A stretch of 32,664 nt of DNA from Bacteroidota bacterium (GCA_023229405.1 JALNZH010000010.1:1-32664); one strand, 5' to 3'; shown: positions 24,032 to 32,116, numbered from the stretch's first letter. Translations and numbers: made by a program. The notes: a model not told the origin generated them from the letters alone.

Positions 24032-24162
24032 ATGTTGTTCTCTATTAATTTGTCTCATAAAAAGATGCCATAGAATTCGCAGATTAAAATACAAAATAAT
24101 CTTTGAAATCTATGGCAAAATATTTATCGCTGGTGATCGATATTGTTCCAAAAACACCCGGT

Positions 24163-26811
24163 TCACATATTGAAGTAGTAACTCATTTTCACAAGAAAAA
24201 TGTTATCCGCCTTTGCACCGAATAACCGACCGACCGACCGATTCAGTTGCAGGTCTCCGACATTTTCATAATCATTTCTGTTTTGTGTCCACACAAAATA
24301 CGCGGCGGAGCCCGGAAGATATTCCCACCGAAGGACAGCATTTCCCCTGAGGGATTTTGAATTGAAGTTCGGATTGGAGAATGTTTTTGCGGTGATCGGA
24401 CCGTTCCCGTCCATATCATATATATATTCTCCGGTTGAATGATCGTACGCTATCGATGAACTGTCCATGCCAAGAAGCAGATACTCTTCAGATTTTGGTT
24501 TTACGAGCTGTCTGAAATTGGAATACGCTCCAGAAGAAATCATCGGTTGCAAATAGAGCTGCAAAGATAACGTGGGCGTTAATGTCCAATTCATCCGAAT
24601 ATTTGCCGAAAGTGATCGATAATCTAGCTGTCCGAAAACATATTGATTTCCAAATGTCGCTACAGCTAGCGGTTCGGGCTGAAAGGCTCCCTCAAACCAT
24701 TGTAGACGTTGCCGTTCCTCTTCGTACTGTGGACCGATGGAGAAGGACAGATTTTGAGCCGGACGATACTGCAGCCAGAATCCTGCATTTTTATATTTTG
24801 AATCGTCCGAGAAATATGTATTCACAAACGCTTCAGCGATAATTTCTTTGCTATAATCTGAACTTCCATTCAGGCTGATCTCATAACCCTTTTGGTTTAT
24901 CGTCAGGGGACCTCCACGCGTCCGGCGGTTATTTATGGTTTCAACGGGATTCATTGCCAGATTCCAATTAATACTGTAGTAGTTCATAAATTGGACAAAT
25001 CCAAAATGCACCAACACCAAATGAATACGATTTCCCTGATAGTCATAACTCTGTCCGAATCCGCCGCCCGCTTCTTTCCTGCGGAATATTCCGTCCGGTT
25101 CCGTCCAATTATATCCTCCACCGAAATGCATGTTAATAACATCAGCGCGCGATTGGAAACCGAGATCGTTCACTTCGTAATTGGGATCGATGACACCGAA
25201 TGAAGAATTAAAAAAAATATTTCCCTGCTGTTTGATGAGGTACACTCTGCCTGCATATCCCGTCAGAGATGTTGCATTCGTATCCACGGAAACATGCGAA
25301 GCATCGGGACGCTGAAAATAATGCTGCGAGTTTGTCTGAAGTCCCGTAATCCGGTTCCTGCTCCCCTCCACATGAGAGAGGTTTGCATAGCCTGTAATCA
25401 CCCACGCTTTACTGCTGTCTAAAAATGTCCAGCCATCCAAACCAACAAATGATCCATTATTATTTAAACCATCCTGCAATACGTTGTCAGAGAATTGACG
25501 CTGTGTATAAGTTCCCAACACTCCGATTCCTTGTCTGCCATCGTTGAAGTCCCTCTGTACTCTTCCCACACCGTAATAGGTTGTCGGTTCCACTTCTGCT
25601 TTAGCCCGGATATTTCCGACTTTAAAATCGGCAAATTCACGTGACGTCACCGCGTGAATTGTCCCGACATTCCAACCTTCACCAAGTTTTCCGGTCACTT
25701 TTCCCGCACCGAATATTCTGGAAGCAAACGGCATATCAAGGAAGCTCGTTGTGCCAAGTGTATCGTTTCCATGGGGTGAACGTCCGATACGTCGGCTATA
25801 GAACGGTGTTGTAAATGGGAAATTGAAATTCCAGAAATTTCTGCCGCCGCCCTGTCCGAAGTTGGTAAAAATATTTGCACTTTCAACGAAGAACGGTCGT
25901 TTTTCACTGAAGAACGATTCTACATCTGAAAGGTTAACTACGGCAGGATCAACTTCCACCTGTCCAAAATCCGGATTGACTGTTGCATTTAGTATAAGAT
26001 TGCTGCTGAGACCGTATCGTACATCGGCACCCATTTCAGGCGTATACCGTGAACCATTATTGAAGGGATTTCCGGGTGCGGGGTGAGTGTATTCCGCTTT
26101 TGTTGTTGCAAAGGGAAGAATTTCCAATGCATTTGCCGGCTTCACACCTTCGATCCCGACAAGTTCGGGAAACCGAGAAACGTATCCGCTTTCCATTCTC
26201 GGAGTGTATACAAGATACACCGATTCATTCTTCCGCCCGATATCACGCCTGAAGTTAATTCCCCACACCTGCTGTTCTTTATCCTGAAAGCGAAGTTGCG
26301 AGAACGGTATTCTTATCTCCACCGTCCAACCTTTATCATCGATAGTTGAATGGCCTTCCCATACACCGTCCCAATCATCATCATCCCAGTCGTCATTATA
26401 CAAAACCCCATCACCAATGGAACCGGCGGGTCCGATCACAAAATAATTTCCCGATCGTTTGTCGCGGTACGGATCCAAGAAGACACCAAACCAATCAGCA
26501 GTATTCAAATTATCCCTGCGGTCCAGCAGTGCCATGATCGAATCCGGGGATGAATCATACAACCGGGCAGCAACATAAAGCGCGTGCTCATCATACGCGA
26601 CCCACACTTCAGTCCTTTCTGTTGCAGCCTCACCCTGATTCGGTTCTTTTTGTTTCAAATCAGTAAGCGGTGGGAAGGTTTTCCAGACGGATTCATTTAG
26701 TTTTCCATCAACCTCGACCGACTGCATGAGTTTTACGGCATTTACCTGTGCCGACAGAACTGAACAAAAACAGATGAAAGCGAACGCAACCACCCGCATC
26801 GAAAACGACAT
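24163..26811 (-). CDS. DUF5916 outer-membrane protein with family-9-like carbohydrate-binding domain
   Basis: This 882-residue protein begins with a signal peptide (MSFSMRVVAFAFICFCSVLSAQ). Residues of about 25-215 resemble a family-9-like carbohydrate-binding domain (VEVDGKLNESVWKTFPPLTD and WTVEIRIPFSQLRF). They include an Asp-rich stretch, DDWDDDDWD, near residue 140. The long C-terminal part has the DUF5916 signature NPDFGQVEVDPAVVNLSDVE and FFSEKRPFFVESANIF, then many alternating strands and a terminal Tyr-Tyr-Phe-Asn-Met, as in outer-membrane barrels. The ligand is unknown. AAGGAG lies 5 nt before the ATG at 26811; an upstream GTG overlaps it. A strong hairpin separates it from the DUF4097 gene. 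Confidence 0.85.
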   Translation of the reverse strand: MSFSMRVVAFAFICFCSVLSAQVNAVKLMQSVEVDGKLNESVWKTFPPLTDLKQKEPNQGEAATERTEVWVAYDEHALYVAARLYDSSPDSIMALLDRRDNLNTADWFGVFLDPYRDKRSGNYFVIGPAGSIGDGVLYNDDWDDDDWDGVWEGHSTIDDKGWTVEIRIPFSQLRFQDKEQQVWGINFRRDIGRKNESVYLVYTPRMESGYVSRFPELVGIEGVKPANALEILPFATTKAEYTHPAPGNPFNNGSRYTPEMGADVRYGLSSNLILNATVNPDFGQVEVDPAVVNLSDVESFFSEKRPFFVESANIFTNFGQGGGRNFWNFNFPFTTPFYSRRIGRSPHGNDTLGTTSFLDMPFASRIFGAGKVTGKLGEGWNVGTIHAVTSREFADFKVGNIRAKAEVEPTTYYGVGRVQRDFNDGRQGIGVLGTYTQRQFSDNVLQDGLNNNGSFVGLDGWTFLDSSKAWVITGYANLSHVEGSRNRITGLQTNSQHYFQRPDASHVSVDTNATSLTGYAGRVYLIKQQGNIFFNSSFGVIDPNYEVNDLGFQSRADVINMHFGGGYNWTEPDGIFRRKEAGGGFGQSYDYQGNRIHLVLVHFGFVQFMNYYSINWNLAMNPVETINNRRTRGGPLTINQKGYEISLNGSSDYSKEIIAEAFVNTYFSDDSKYKNAGFWLQYRPAQNLSFSIGPQYEEERQRLQWFEGAFQPEPLAVATFGNQYVFGQLDYRSLSANIRMNWTLTPTLSLQLYLQPMISSGAYSNFRQLVKPKSEEYLLLGMDSSSIAYDHSTGEYIYDMDGNGPITAKTFSNPNFNSKSLRGNAVLRWEYLPGSAAYFVWTQNRNDYENVGDLQLNRSVGRLFGAKADNIFLVKMSYYFNM

Positions 26812-26834
26812 ATTCACTCCTTTTATTTAAACTC

Positions 26835-26869
26835 GAAAGCGGCTCTAGCTTACTCGCTACGCCGCTTTC
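26835..26869 (-). terminator. Strong hairpin between DUF4097 and DUF5916 genes
   Basis: GAAAGCGGC (26835-26843) and GCCGCTTTC (26861-26869) pair perfectly over 9 bp, and an inner TAGC/GCTA pair closes a 6-nt loop. On the minus strand the stem is followed by GAGTTTAAATAAAA, a poor U-tract. Partial termination or mRNA end protection is the likely effect, lowering DUF5916 relative to DUF4097. Confidence 0.6.
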
Positions 26870-26896
26870 CAGGTTTTGTTTCGTTACAATCGTCTA

Positions 26897-28132
26897 CTAT
26901 TTCTTTTTGATGTCGATATAGCCATTTACCGTTTCCAGTATAATGGATTCGCCACCGCCATTCAGAATGTACCGGCCATTAATCTCGTCCCGATCTTCAT
27001 CCTTCTCGTATGAGTCCGCTTTGAAATCGGAACGGATATCATATTTCGTTTTCCGCGATTTAGAACCCCAACCATCATTATCGCGCAAACGAATTGTTGC
27101 TTCAATTGTTGCTTTTGCGTTTTCAGGAAGTGTCAATTTGATATCTCCGCCCGCAGTTTTTAACCGGCTCTCACCTTTTCCAGTCGGATTTAATTCTGCA
27201 TTCACATTCCCTCCAGCTGTACTTGCTTCAATGGAACCGGAAATATTTTTCAGATCAATATCTCCTCCGGCTGTCTTTGCTTCAACAATACCTGTCGCAC
27301 CAAGCAATTTCAAATCGCCTCCTGCTGTACGTAGATTTGCACTGCCGCTTACTTTGCCCACGCGGACATCTCCGCCAGCCGTAGACAGACTGGCATCACC
27401 GCCGATATCACCTACTTCAATATCACCGCCGGAGGTACGCGCATCAAGCCTCTTCGCCACTTTTTCAATTCGGATATCGCCACCGGACGTGCTGACAATC
27501 GCTTCGCCATTCACCGTTTCCAGTGTGATGTTTCCACCGGAGGTGCGCAGATCCGCTTTACCATCGATGTCTCCGGTGCGAACATCGCCTCCCGATGTAG
27601 ACATTCGAACCATTCCTTTTACTTTTTCGATTGTAATGTTACCGCCAGATGTTGAACCGACTGCATCACCAGTCAGATTTCCCTGAAGCTCAATATCTCC
27701 GCCGGAAGTTCGCAGATCGAGTTTTGTCTGAGTCGGAACGGTAATAGTGAATCGCCCGTCACTATGTCCGCTCCATTTCGGACGGTAGGTTACACTTACT
27801 TCGTCACCGGATTGTTTCATCTTCACATATTCCATATCCTCATCGTCGATCCCATCCACAACCACCATAATTTCATTCTTTTCAGACGTTTTGATTTTAA
27901 TTTCACAACCGGTAACAGAAACATCAAGCGCACTCCCCTTGCCGACCGTGAAGGTCTGTTCCCTCCGTGACTGTGATCCCATTTCGCCGTCACCCGATGA
28001 CGTACTGCTCCGAGCATACGAAGGTGCTTTCGGTGGTTTTGGTGTTTTCATATCCTGCCAATCACCGGCAATTGCCGTGACCGATGAGAGTACGAAACAG
28101 CCGACAAGCATTTTCATCCATACAGTTTTCAT
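26897..28132 (-). CDS. DUF4097-family repeat (beta-solenoid) exported protein
   Basis: This 411-residue protein has a signal peptide (MKTVWMKMLVGCFVLSSVTA, cleavage after about residue 22), a low-complexity linker to residue 60, and then eleven T(S/A)GG(D/N) motifs whose Thr lie at 142, 161, 179, 197, 215, 233, 251, 269, 287, 305 and 326. The period is 18 residues, with 19 at the first step and 21 at the last, as expected for a stacked beta-solenoid. The family is DUF4097, often called adhesin-like. The ATG at 28132 overlaps the stop of the upstream anti-sigma gene (ATGA), with AAGGAG 8 nt upstream, so the two are translationally coupled. The role is probably in the cell envelope; its substrate is unknown. 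Confidence 0.85.
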   Translation of the reverse strand: MKTVWMKMLVGCFVLSSVTAIAGDWQDMKTPKPPKAPSYARSSTSSGDGEMGSQSRREQTFTVGKGSALDVSVTGCEIKIKTSEKNEIMVVVDGIDDEDMEYVKMKQSGDEVSVTYRPKWSGHSDGRFTITVPTQTKLDLRTSGGDIELQGNLTGDAVGSTSGGNITIEKVKGMVRMSTSGGDVRTGDIDGKADLRTSGGNITLETVNGEAIVSTSGGDIRIEKVAKRLDARTSGGDIEVGDIGGDASLSTAGGDVRVGKVSGSANLRTAGGDLKLLGATGIVEAKTAGGDIDLKNISGSIEASTAGGNVNAELNPTGKGESRLKTAGGDIKLTLPENAKATIEATIRLRDNDGWGSKSRKTKYDIRSDFKADSYEKDEDRDEINGRYILNGGGESIILETVNGYIDIKKK

Positions 28133-29085
28133 TGATAAATCTCCTTTACTAAATTGACCGCACGATTGCGGATGTAATTGTTTTGTTCATTTTCAATTTG
28201 TCGCTTTAATGCATTCACAGTCGATTCATCGAACCTGGTACCGTCCATTTTCGCCAGCTCCAACGCATTGATTGCGGCAACCCGGATACCCGAATTTTCA
28301 TCCTTGGCAATCACAAACAATAATGCATCACGAATATCATTGTCGAATGTATATTGCTGTAGAACACGCAACGCTTCACTGCGTACTCCAGGATTGGCAT
28401 CACTTTTCAATGAGGTGATCAGCGCTGTTTTAATTGCAGGGTCGACAGTTTTGGAAAATGCCGTCTGATCACGAATGGCATTCATTGTAGAAAGCCGAAC
28501 ACCTGCATTCGACTCGTTTAACAATGCATGCGTTAACAAACGCTGTATCTCAGGATTGTCGATTTTCCCTTTTACATGCATCGGCGCTACGGCATCAAAT
28601 TCGAATTCTACCTCTCCGTCCGATGCATCGCTGTCAATAAACCGGATATTAGCAATTGATGTTTTAGGCGTTTCAGCTGAACGATCCGATACCGGCTGAA
28701 CAACAATCGACCGTTCGTTTCCTGTCAGCGCAAACGTACAATATCCGATCAACAATCCAAGCGAGAGCATGCCTGCTCCGTTCCATGCCATCCATGGACG
28801 AAAAAGGTCTGTTAAAAATTCACGGAATCTTCCCGGATTTGATTTCATATTCCTTTCGTTTCGGAGCGCCGTACGGAGTTGAGCGCGGGCATCATGTAAC
28901 AAATTGTCGGCAGTTTCTTTCGTAGTGTTTTCCGAGACGAAGCTTCTGAACTTCTTTAGATCCTGGTATTCCTTTTTTGCATCCGGATGCTTTTTCAGAT
29001 AAGCAACGAACGATGCCTGATCTTCTTCACTCAACTCTCCGTAGAGAGAGAGTATCATCAATTCCCTATAATCATTTTTATTCAT
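28129..29085 (-). CDS. Anti-sigma-factor-like membrane protein with periplasmic HEAT-like repeats
   Basis: The 318-residue protein has a cytoplasmic N-terminal helical domain (ELMILSLYGELSEEDQASFV) that resembles zf-HC2 anti-sigma domains but has no His/Cys zinc ligands. One membrane helix follows (about 99-121, MAWNGAGMLSLGLLIGYCTF). The exported part (about 125-318) carries four HEAT-like units with the pattern D-x-N-x-GVR-x2-A-x3-L, near residues 181-206, 217-243, 250-277 and 288-313. The start lies 3 nt after the sigma-factor stop and the stop overlaps the DUF4097 start. I infer that it holds the ECF sigma factor at the membrane until the repeats sense an envelope signal. Not proven by sequence alone. 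Confidence 0.75.
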   Translation of the reverse strand: MNKNDYRELMILSLYGELSEEDQASFVAYLKKHPDAKKEYQDLKKFRSFVSENTTKETADNLLHDARAQLRTALRNERNMKSNPGRFREFLTDLFRPWMAWNGAGMLSLGLLIGYCTFALTGNERSIVVQPVSDRSAETPKTSIANIRFIDSDASDGEVEFEFDAVAPMHVKGKIDNPEIQRLLTHALLNESNAGVRLSTMNAIRDQTAFSKTVDPAIKTALITSLKSDANPGVRSEALRVLQQYTFDNDIRDALLFVIAKDENSGIRVAAINALELAKMDGTRFDESTVNALKRQIENEQNNYIRNRAVNLVKEIYQ

Positions 29086-29088
29086 TGG

Positions 29089-29667
29089 TCACTCGTAGAG
29101 ATCATGTAATTGGCTCTTCATTTTTTGTGTTGCCTCAAACAGGTATTTTTTTATGGTTCCTTCAGCACATTGCATCATTTCAGCGATCTCTCTTACTTTA
29201 TATTCCTGGTAATGACGGAGTGTAAACACCAGGCGTTGCTGCGCGGACAACAATTGTAACGCCGATTCAATCCTATTTATGATCTCGTTTCCGTTTGCTC
29301 TTGCATCAGAAGCGTTATCACTTACCGCCTGTTGCGTTAATCCCCCCTCATCATCGTCATCCAGCGAACTCATTGATGTTCTACGCTTTTTCTCTTTATA
29401 TGTTAAACACACATTCGTAACAATACGATATAACCAGGTGGTGAACTCGCTTTTTTGTTCAAATTTTCCAAGTCCTTTATATACCCGGATAAACGATTCC
29501 TGATAAATATCCTTTGCATCATCGGCACATTGCGTATAGCGCGCGGCAATATTCAGTACATCTTTATCGTACCGAAAGATGAGCTGTTCAAATGCCGAAG
29601 AATCACCGGCTTTTGAGCGTGCGATCAATTCTCTATCTGTTTGCGCCATATGACTGCGTTTATTCAT
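29089..29667 (-). CDS. ECF-type RNA polymerase sigma factor
   Basis: This 192-residue protein has sigma region 2 at about residues 24-95 (DAKDIYQESFIRVYKGLGKF with EFTTWLYRIVTN) and region 4 at about 132-188 (LSAQQRLVFTLRHYQEYKVR, then the helix-turn-helix IAEMMQCAEGTIKKYLFEAT). An acidic linker (SLDDDDEGG) joins them. Regions 1 and 3 are absent, as in all ECF factors. ATG at 29667 gives MNKRSHMAQTDRELI; ATG at 29649 is an equally possible start, and neither has a good ribosome-binding site. It heads the anti-sigma-DUF4097-DUF5916 operon and probably drives it. Confidence 0.93.
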   Translation of the reverse strand: MNKRSHMAQTDRELIARSKAGDSSAFEQLIFRYDKDVLNIAARYTQCADDAKDIYQESFIRVYKGLGKFEQKSEFTTWLYRIVTNVCLTYKEKKRRTSMSSLDDDDEGGLTQQAVSDNASDARANGNEIINRIESALQLLSAQQRLVFTLRHYQEYKVREIAEMMQCAEGTIKKYLFEATQKMKSQLHDLYE

Positions 29668-29748
29668 TAGACTTCAAGAACCAAAAAATGGTTGTGGCAA
29701 ATACCGGGATTGTTTCTCTATATTAGGGCAACACTAAACAAGGTTCCT

Positions 29749-30153
29749 ATGAAAATGCTGCTTTTATTCCCCTTTATTCTCCTCACCAGTGAATTCTCCT
29801 TTGCACAAAAAGGCGATTACGTGTTTCAATTAGGGATGATAAGTACCACGCCGGTGATGATCGTCTCATCGACAAAGACGTACACCTGCTCAAATTACGG
29901 AATTTATATACGGCAAGAATGGTCCAGAGATACGTTAACGGTTAATATTCTAGGGATTGATAGCAGGCAAAATTGCAACAATGTGCCGGATAAGGCAAAA
30001 GAAATTGTGGAAGTGTACGGGATCCGTGATAACGAATTTGTTCTTCGATTCCTGTCTGATAAGCGGATCAATTTTTTTCATGTTGAATTTGACGATGACT
30101 CGTTCACAATTACACCAGAGCGTTCAGATTTTATCCGTGCGACTACCAATTAG
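29749..30153 (+). CDS. Secreted protein of unknown function, copy 1 of a tandem pair
   Basis: This 134-residue protein starts with a signal peptide (MKMLLLFPFILLTSEFSFAQ, cleavage after AQ). The mature part has two cysteines, C47 and C76, with YTCSNY around the first and DKAKE after the second. The downstream gene shares this pattern with the same 29-residue spacing, so the two are paralogues. I recognise no known domain. A TTG at 29692 opens a longer frame, but it would place 19 residues before the signal peptide. A TATATT at 29719-29724 may be its -10 box. It faces away from the sigma-factor operon across an 81-nt gap. Confidence 0.72.
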   Translation: MKMLLLFPFILLTSEFSFAQKGDYVFQLGMISTTPVMIVSSTKTYTCSNYGIYIRQEWSRDTLTVNILGIDSRQNCNNVPDKAKEIVEVYGIRDNEFVLRFLSDKRINFFHVEFDDDSFTITPERSDFIRATTN

Positions 30154-30287
30154 GACCTAGGCATCGGATGATACGCTGTGTTTAGCAATTTTTCTTTAGT
30201 AAAATCCCTTGCTCTCCGATATTTTTGACATTACATTGCGAACGATAGAAAAAAAACCACTTCATTATTTCAGTAAATCTGCAGTAC

Positions 30288-30701
30288 ATGATACAACCAC
30301 GGTTTTACTACATTCTTTGGATTGCCGTTTTTAGCCAAGCGATATTGGCGCAGGACGAGGAATTATCATTCACGCTCGATCGGCAGGAAACAAAATCGGT
30401 TGTAACGCTCCATTCCATCAAAAAATTTCCCTGCCGCAATTATCGGATGGATACGAGGGACTATGAAAACGCGGATACAATCATTATTATCATCAGAGAT
30501 TTTATTCCGCCGACGCCGTGTGACGGACCGAGAGACGTTGCCAAAGAACAGTTCATCCTGCAACCATCGGCAAAACGGTTCTACTTAAAATTATGGTATA
30601 AAGGGAAATATGATAAGTGGAGAATCTTCCAGCTTGATACAGCGTACCTGGTCAGACCGGAGGGGGTGACGTTTTCGTCATACACCGAACCGATAAAATA
30701 A
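30288..30701 (+). CDS. Secreted protein of unknown function, copy 2 of a tandem pair
   Basis: This 137-residue protein has a signal peptide (MIQPRFYYILWIAVFSQAIL, then AQ) and two cysteines, C49 (FPCRNY) and C78 (TPCDGPRDVAKE), 29 residues apart, as in copy 1. A central run of isoleucines (DTIIIIIRDF) suggests a buried strand. No known domain was recognised; a small disulphide-bonded beta-rich fold is likely. The 134-nt gap from copy 1 contains no clear terminator. The stop codon lies in the loop of a convergent hairpin. Confidence 0.72.
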   Translation: MIQPRFYYILWIAVFSQAILAQDEELSFTLDRQETKSVVTLHSIKKFPCRNYRMDTRDYENADTIIIIIRDFIPPTPCDGPRDVAKEQFILQPSAKRFYLKLWYKGKYDKWRIFQLDTAYLVRPEGVTFSSYTEPIK

Positions 30702-30709
30702 TTATCGGT
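30689..30709. terminator. Convergent hairpin between opposing genes
   Basis: ACCGATAA (30689-30696) and TTATCGGT (30702-30709) pair perfectly around AATAA, which holds the stop codon of the plus-strand gene. The opposing gene ends only 4 nt beyond. Neither side has a T-run, so it may be a weak bidirectional terminator or an mRNA end stabiliser. Confidence 0.5.
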
Positions 30710-30712
30710 GCA

Positions 30713-31078
30713 CTACACGATTCTCGTTACATGATGATGCTTCATCCAGCAATACGCATAGATCATTACAGGAAACACACTCACCACAATAAACGGAACG
30801 GCATTCGTTCCTGCAGCGTAACCGAAAAATAGAACAGCATTCGCGACAATCAGTACACTCCCAATCCGTTCCCATTTCAACGATACGAGATACCCTACCA
30901 GCAACAGAAAATGCGTTGCCTGGGCTAGCCAGACAATCAACGGAGGTGTATCGAGTGCTTCTGTGGAAAACCAAGAAAGATGTTCAACAAAAAATGTTCC
31001 CCAGAGAGTGAACAACAACAGACTCAGGATCCGAGCGGTTGTGCGGGATGCTTTGAGATGATCGATGTGATGATGCAT
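30713..31078 (-). CDS. Small four-helix membrane protein with His-rich ends, unknown function
   Basis: This 121-residue protein starts MHHHIDHLKASRTTA and ends WMKHHHVTRIV. Four hydrophobic helices lie at about residues 15-33, 47-66, 72-89 and 92-110. An even number of helices puts both His clusters (H2-H4 plus H7, and H114-H116) on the same membrane side. Metal binding is possible but unproven. AAGGAGG lies just before ATG 31078; the frame opens further upstream, but that part lies before the ribosome-binding site. The promoter is at 31123-31151. No family was recognised with certainty. Confidence 0.7.
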   Translation of the reverse strand: MHHHIDHLKASRTTARILSLLLFTLWGTFFVEHLSWFSTEALDTPPLIVWLAQATHFLLLVGYLVSLKWERIGSVLIVANAVLFFGYAAGTNAVPFIVVSVFPVMIYAYCWMKHHHVTRIV

Positions 31079-31122
31079 AACCCCTCCTTTTTTAAGAGTT
31101 GGAATGCCTAGACCAACGTACA

Positions 31123-31151
31123 AATATCCCCGTTTGTTCGAACGAAAGCAA
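31123..31151 (-). promoter_or_regulatory. Promoter of the four-helix membrane protein gene
   Basis: On the minus strand TTGCTT (31146-31151) and GATATT (31123-31128) are spaced by 17 nt, and the latter extends to GATATTTG, close to the TAnnTTTG form. It lies about 45 nt before the ATG at 31078. Confidence 0.5.
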
Positions 31152-31180
31152 GTACTGGAAAATAAATTTGTATTGTTTCT

Positions 31181-31208
31181 TTTACTTTCGGGGATCAAGC
31201 GCTATATT
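31181..31208 (+). promoter_or_regulatory. Promoter of the enoyl-CoA hydratase gene
   Basis: TTTACT (31181-31186) and TATATT (31203-31208) are spaced by 16 nt, about 27 nt before the ATG at 31235. It lies back to back with the promoter of the opposing gene. Confidence 0.5.
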
Positions 31209-31234
31209 CAGCATACTATTCAGGAGAATGTCCT

Positions 31235-32008
31235 ATGACCTACGAAACACTACTGATTACCAAACAAGACGGATTTGCCTTAATTCAGCTTAATCGACCA
31301 CAAGCGTTAAATGCATTAAATTCACAGGTGCTCCGCGAATTGCATGACGCACTCTCAACATTGGACAACGATAATGACGTACGGTGTTCCATTATTACCG
31401 GGAATGAAAAAGCGTTTGCTGCCGGTGCGGACATTAAAGAAATGATGGAGAAAAATGCCGAACAGATGTTCAACGACAATCAGTTTGAACCGTTCACCAA
31501 ATTACGCACTATCAAAAAACCGATGATCGCCGCTGTGAGCGGATTTGCGCTTGGCGGTGGATGCGAACTGGTGATGGCGTGCGACGTGATCATCGCAGCG
31601 GAATCCGCAAAGTTCGGACAGCCGGAAATTAATCTCGGAGTAATCCCCGGCATGGGTGGATCGCAAAGAATTACCCGTGCGCTGGGGAAATACCGCGCAA
31701 TGGAAATGCTACTCACCGGCGATATGTTCTCCGCAGACGATGCTGTGAAATGGGGATTGGTAAACAAAGTTGTGCCGAATGAATTTCTTCTTGAAGAAGC
31801 AAAAGCATTCGCAAAAAAAATCGCTTCAAAGCCGATGATGGCATCTATTGCCAATAAAGCAATGGTAAATGCGGCGGATGATCTTTCGCTGACCGACGGT
31901 ATTGCGTTCGAGCGACGCCGATTTGCAGATCTCTTTGATACCGAGGATCAACAACAAGGTATGAAAGCGTTTGTTGAAAAGAGAAAAGCAGCGTGGAAAC
32001 ATAAGTAG
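31235..32008 (+). CDS. Enoyl-CoA hydratase (crotonase family)
   Basis: This 257-residue crotonase hydrates trans-2-enoyl-CoA, a fatty-acid oxidation or related CoA step. Visible are the oxyanion-hole segments AFAAGADIKEM (A63-G-A-D66) and ALGGGCELVMACD, and the catalytic glutamates E111 (GGGCE) and E131 (FGQPEINLGVIPGMGG), 20 residues apart as in the classical enzyme (E144/E164 in rat). AGGAG lies 8 nt before the ATG. The two Glu support true hydratase activity over other crotonase reactions. No other fatty-acid genes are nearby, so its pathway is unclear (for example paaF-, fadB- or crt-like). Confidence 0.92.
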   Translation: MTYETLLITKQDGFALIQLNRPQALNALNSQVLRELHDALSTLDNDNDVRCSIITGNEKAFAAGADIKEMMEKNAEQMFNDNQFEPFTKLRTIKKPMIAAVSGFALGGGCELVMACDVIIAAESAKFGQPEINLGVIPGMGGSQRITRALGKYRAMEMLLTGDMFSADDAVKWGLVNKVVPNEFLLEEAKAFAKKIASKPMMASIANKAMVNAADDLSLTDGIAFERRRFADLFDTEDQQQGMKAFVEKRKAAWKHK

Positions 32009-32098
32009 TGAAGTCGTTGAGAAACAGTATAATTGATGCGACAACCATACATTAACAAACATTAATAGGATATCTGCGATTCATTGTGTATCTTACAC

Positions 32099-32116
32099 CG
32101 TTGCACATATGCAACG
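32099..32116 (+). promoter_or_regulatory. Leader hairpin 1 of the DEAD-box helicase gene
   Basis: CGTTGCA and TGCAACG pair perfectly over 7 bp around CATA. It lies 230 nt before the helicase ATG, in the 337-nt gap 32009-32345. This gap has no gene; it holds a possible -10 box (TATAAT, 32028-32033), three hairpins and a T-run. Confidence 0.55.

Noticed and set aside
26943..27686. 247-codon plus-strand frame rich in S-P-P repeats
   Set aside because: It is the reverse-strand image of the DUF4097 repeats; the repeat pattern is explained by the coding strand.
27100..27709. Regular 54-bp periodicity that could look like a CRISPR array
   Set aside because: The units are in-frame protein repeats with no constant DNA repeat and no variable spacers.
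29692..29748. N-terminal extension of the first secreted protein
   Set aside because: It starts with TTG and would bury the signal peptide behind 19 residues.
30154..30287. TTGACA in the gap between the secreted paralogues
   Set aside because: No -10 box lies at a proper distance, so I do not call a promoter.
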